Assembly: GCF_027595985.1 (NCBI RefSeq)
Contig: NC_073311.1
Span: forward strand, 47,929,463-47,993,462
Direction: 5' to 3'
Length of the DNA stretch: 64,000 nt
Origin: Sorex araneus
Taxonomy: Eukaryota > Chordata > Mammalia > Eulipotyphla > Soricidae
Shown here: one piece after another, positions 63,876-64,000 of the stretch
Position numbering within the stretch: the stretch's first letter is position 1
Layout of the letters: each line of letters begins with the position of its first letter
Translations under genes and position numbers: made by a program
Notes under the pieces: generated by a model
Told to the model about the DNA's origin: nothing
Seen by the model: the letters and a program-made list of their open reading frames with translations, nothing else
The model's database searches: none

Positions 63876-64000
63876 GTATTGGTTTTCTTTAGTGGTACAC
63901 TAAATTCATTAAAAAAAATTTTTATGTTTATTTTCTATAACTTTGTGCTTTGGGTTACCATAAGATTCAGGTCTAACTATCCAGGTGTATGACATTGGTT

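Larger units (their letters stand above)
46954..64000 (-). other. CRY1: CRY1 intron 1 (partial)
   Basis: 17 kb, continuing past the window. No CpG island or exon 1 sequence is seen, in line with the very long first intron of mammalian CRY1. Unique blocks with nothing recognised: 46960-47120, 47285-48000, 50700-51130, 51300-51635, 52290-53240, 53465-53695, 54120-54395, 56015-56370, 56545-56865, 59565-60080, 60935-61030, 62375-62820, 63070-63290 and 63600-63770. The rest is SINEs and L1 pieces. Confidence 0.85.

Noticed and set aside
46954..64000. Search for CRY1 exon 1 and its promoter
   Set aside because: No CpG island and no sequence coding the expected N-terminal start (MGVNAVHWFRKGLRL) was seen, so exon 1 must lie beyond 64000.
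1..64000. CRISPR arrays, bacterial operons, phage or plasmid features
   Set aside because: The DNA is mammalian; the regular repeats are SINEs, microsatellites and retroposon modules without spacer structure.

Overview
The window is nuclear DNA of a shrew (family Soricidae, most likely a Sorex-like species). Two things show this. First, it holds the vertebrate gene pair MTERF2 - CRY1, both on the minus strand, as on human chromosome 12q. Second, it is saturated with one tRNA-derived SINE family whose head (A box, a B box reading GGTTCGATCC, then either an A-rich tail or a long second tail) matches the SOR family known from shrews. L1 fragments and several unassigned composite retroposons fill most of the rest.

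Layout. 1-2.42 kb is mostly unique AT-rich DNA ending at an AATAAA. From synteny it may be the 3' UTR of TMEM263, which converges on MTERF2 in human; no TMEM263 coding exon is visible. 2.4-7.2 kb is intergenic, with SINEs, an old hAT-type MITE and a perfect 17-bp hairpin. 7.45-8.61 kb is the single, intact MTERF2 coding exon (385 aa). Its 5' leader is spliced from a CpG-island first exon at about 14.2-14.3 kb, whose promoter has two CCAAT boxes, a GC box and a CACGTG E-box. 14.7-17.7 kb is intergenic. 17.7-46.95 kb holds CRY1 exons 13 to 2, all with GT-AG introns and intact phase. Exon 1 lies beyond the right edge, and 46.95-64 kb is part of intron 1.

CRY1 exons 2-12 supply residues 53-585, assuming the usual 158-nt coding part of exon 1. 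The photolyase-homology region is almost identical to human, including the tryptophan triad, D387/N393 at the flavin and C414/H473 at the PER2 zinc site. The C-terminal tail (exons 10-12) is clearly diverged. Exon 11 is 72 bp, the same in-frame cassette whose skipping lengthens human circadian period, and here a SINE sits 73 bp into the intron after its donor site.

The most unusual content is in the mobile DNA. (i) A family of G-rich-tailed retroposons carries internal tandem modules (19.5-21.35 kb, and 35.5-36.8 kb in reverse), similar in architecture to primate SVA elements. (ii) Two SINE subtypes share one tRNA head but have different 3' ends, one A-tailed and one ending in short CAGTGA-like repeats. 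The second end also terminates larger 0.4-0.7 kb elements. (iii) Two insertions have an inverted 5' part, the signature of twin priming; one is a SINE with target-site duplications. (iv) A 748-bp insertion with target-site duplications carries about 600 bp of unrelated sequence ahead of a SINE.

Functionally the two genes are not known to cooperate directly. CRY1 is a core repressor of the circadian clock in the nucleus, and MTERF2 is a mitochondrial nucleic-acid-binding factor. The E-boxes in the MTERF2 CpG island raise, but do not prove, clock input.
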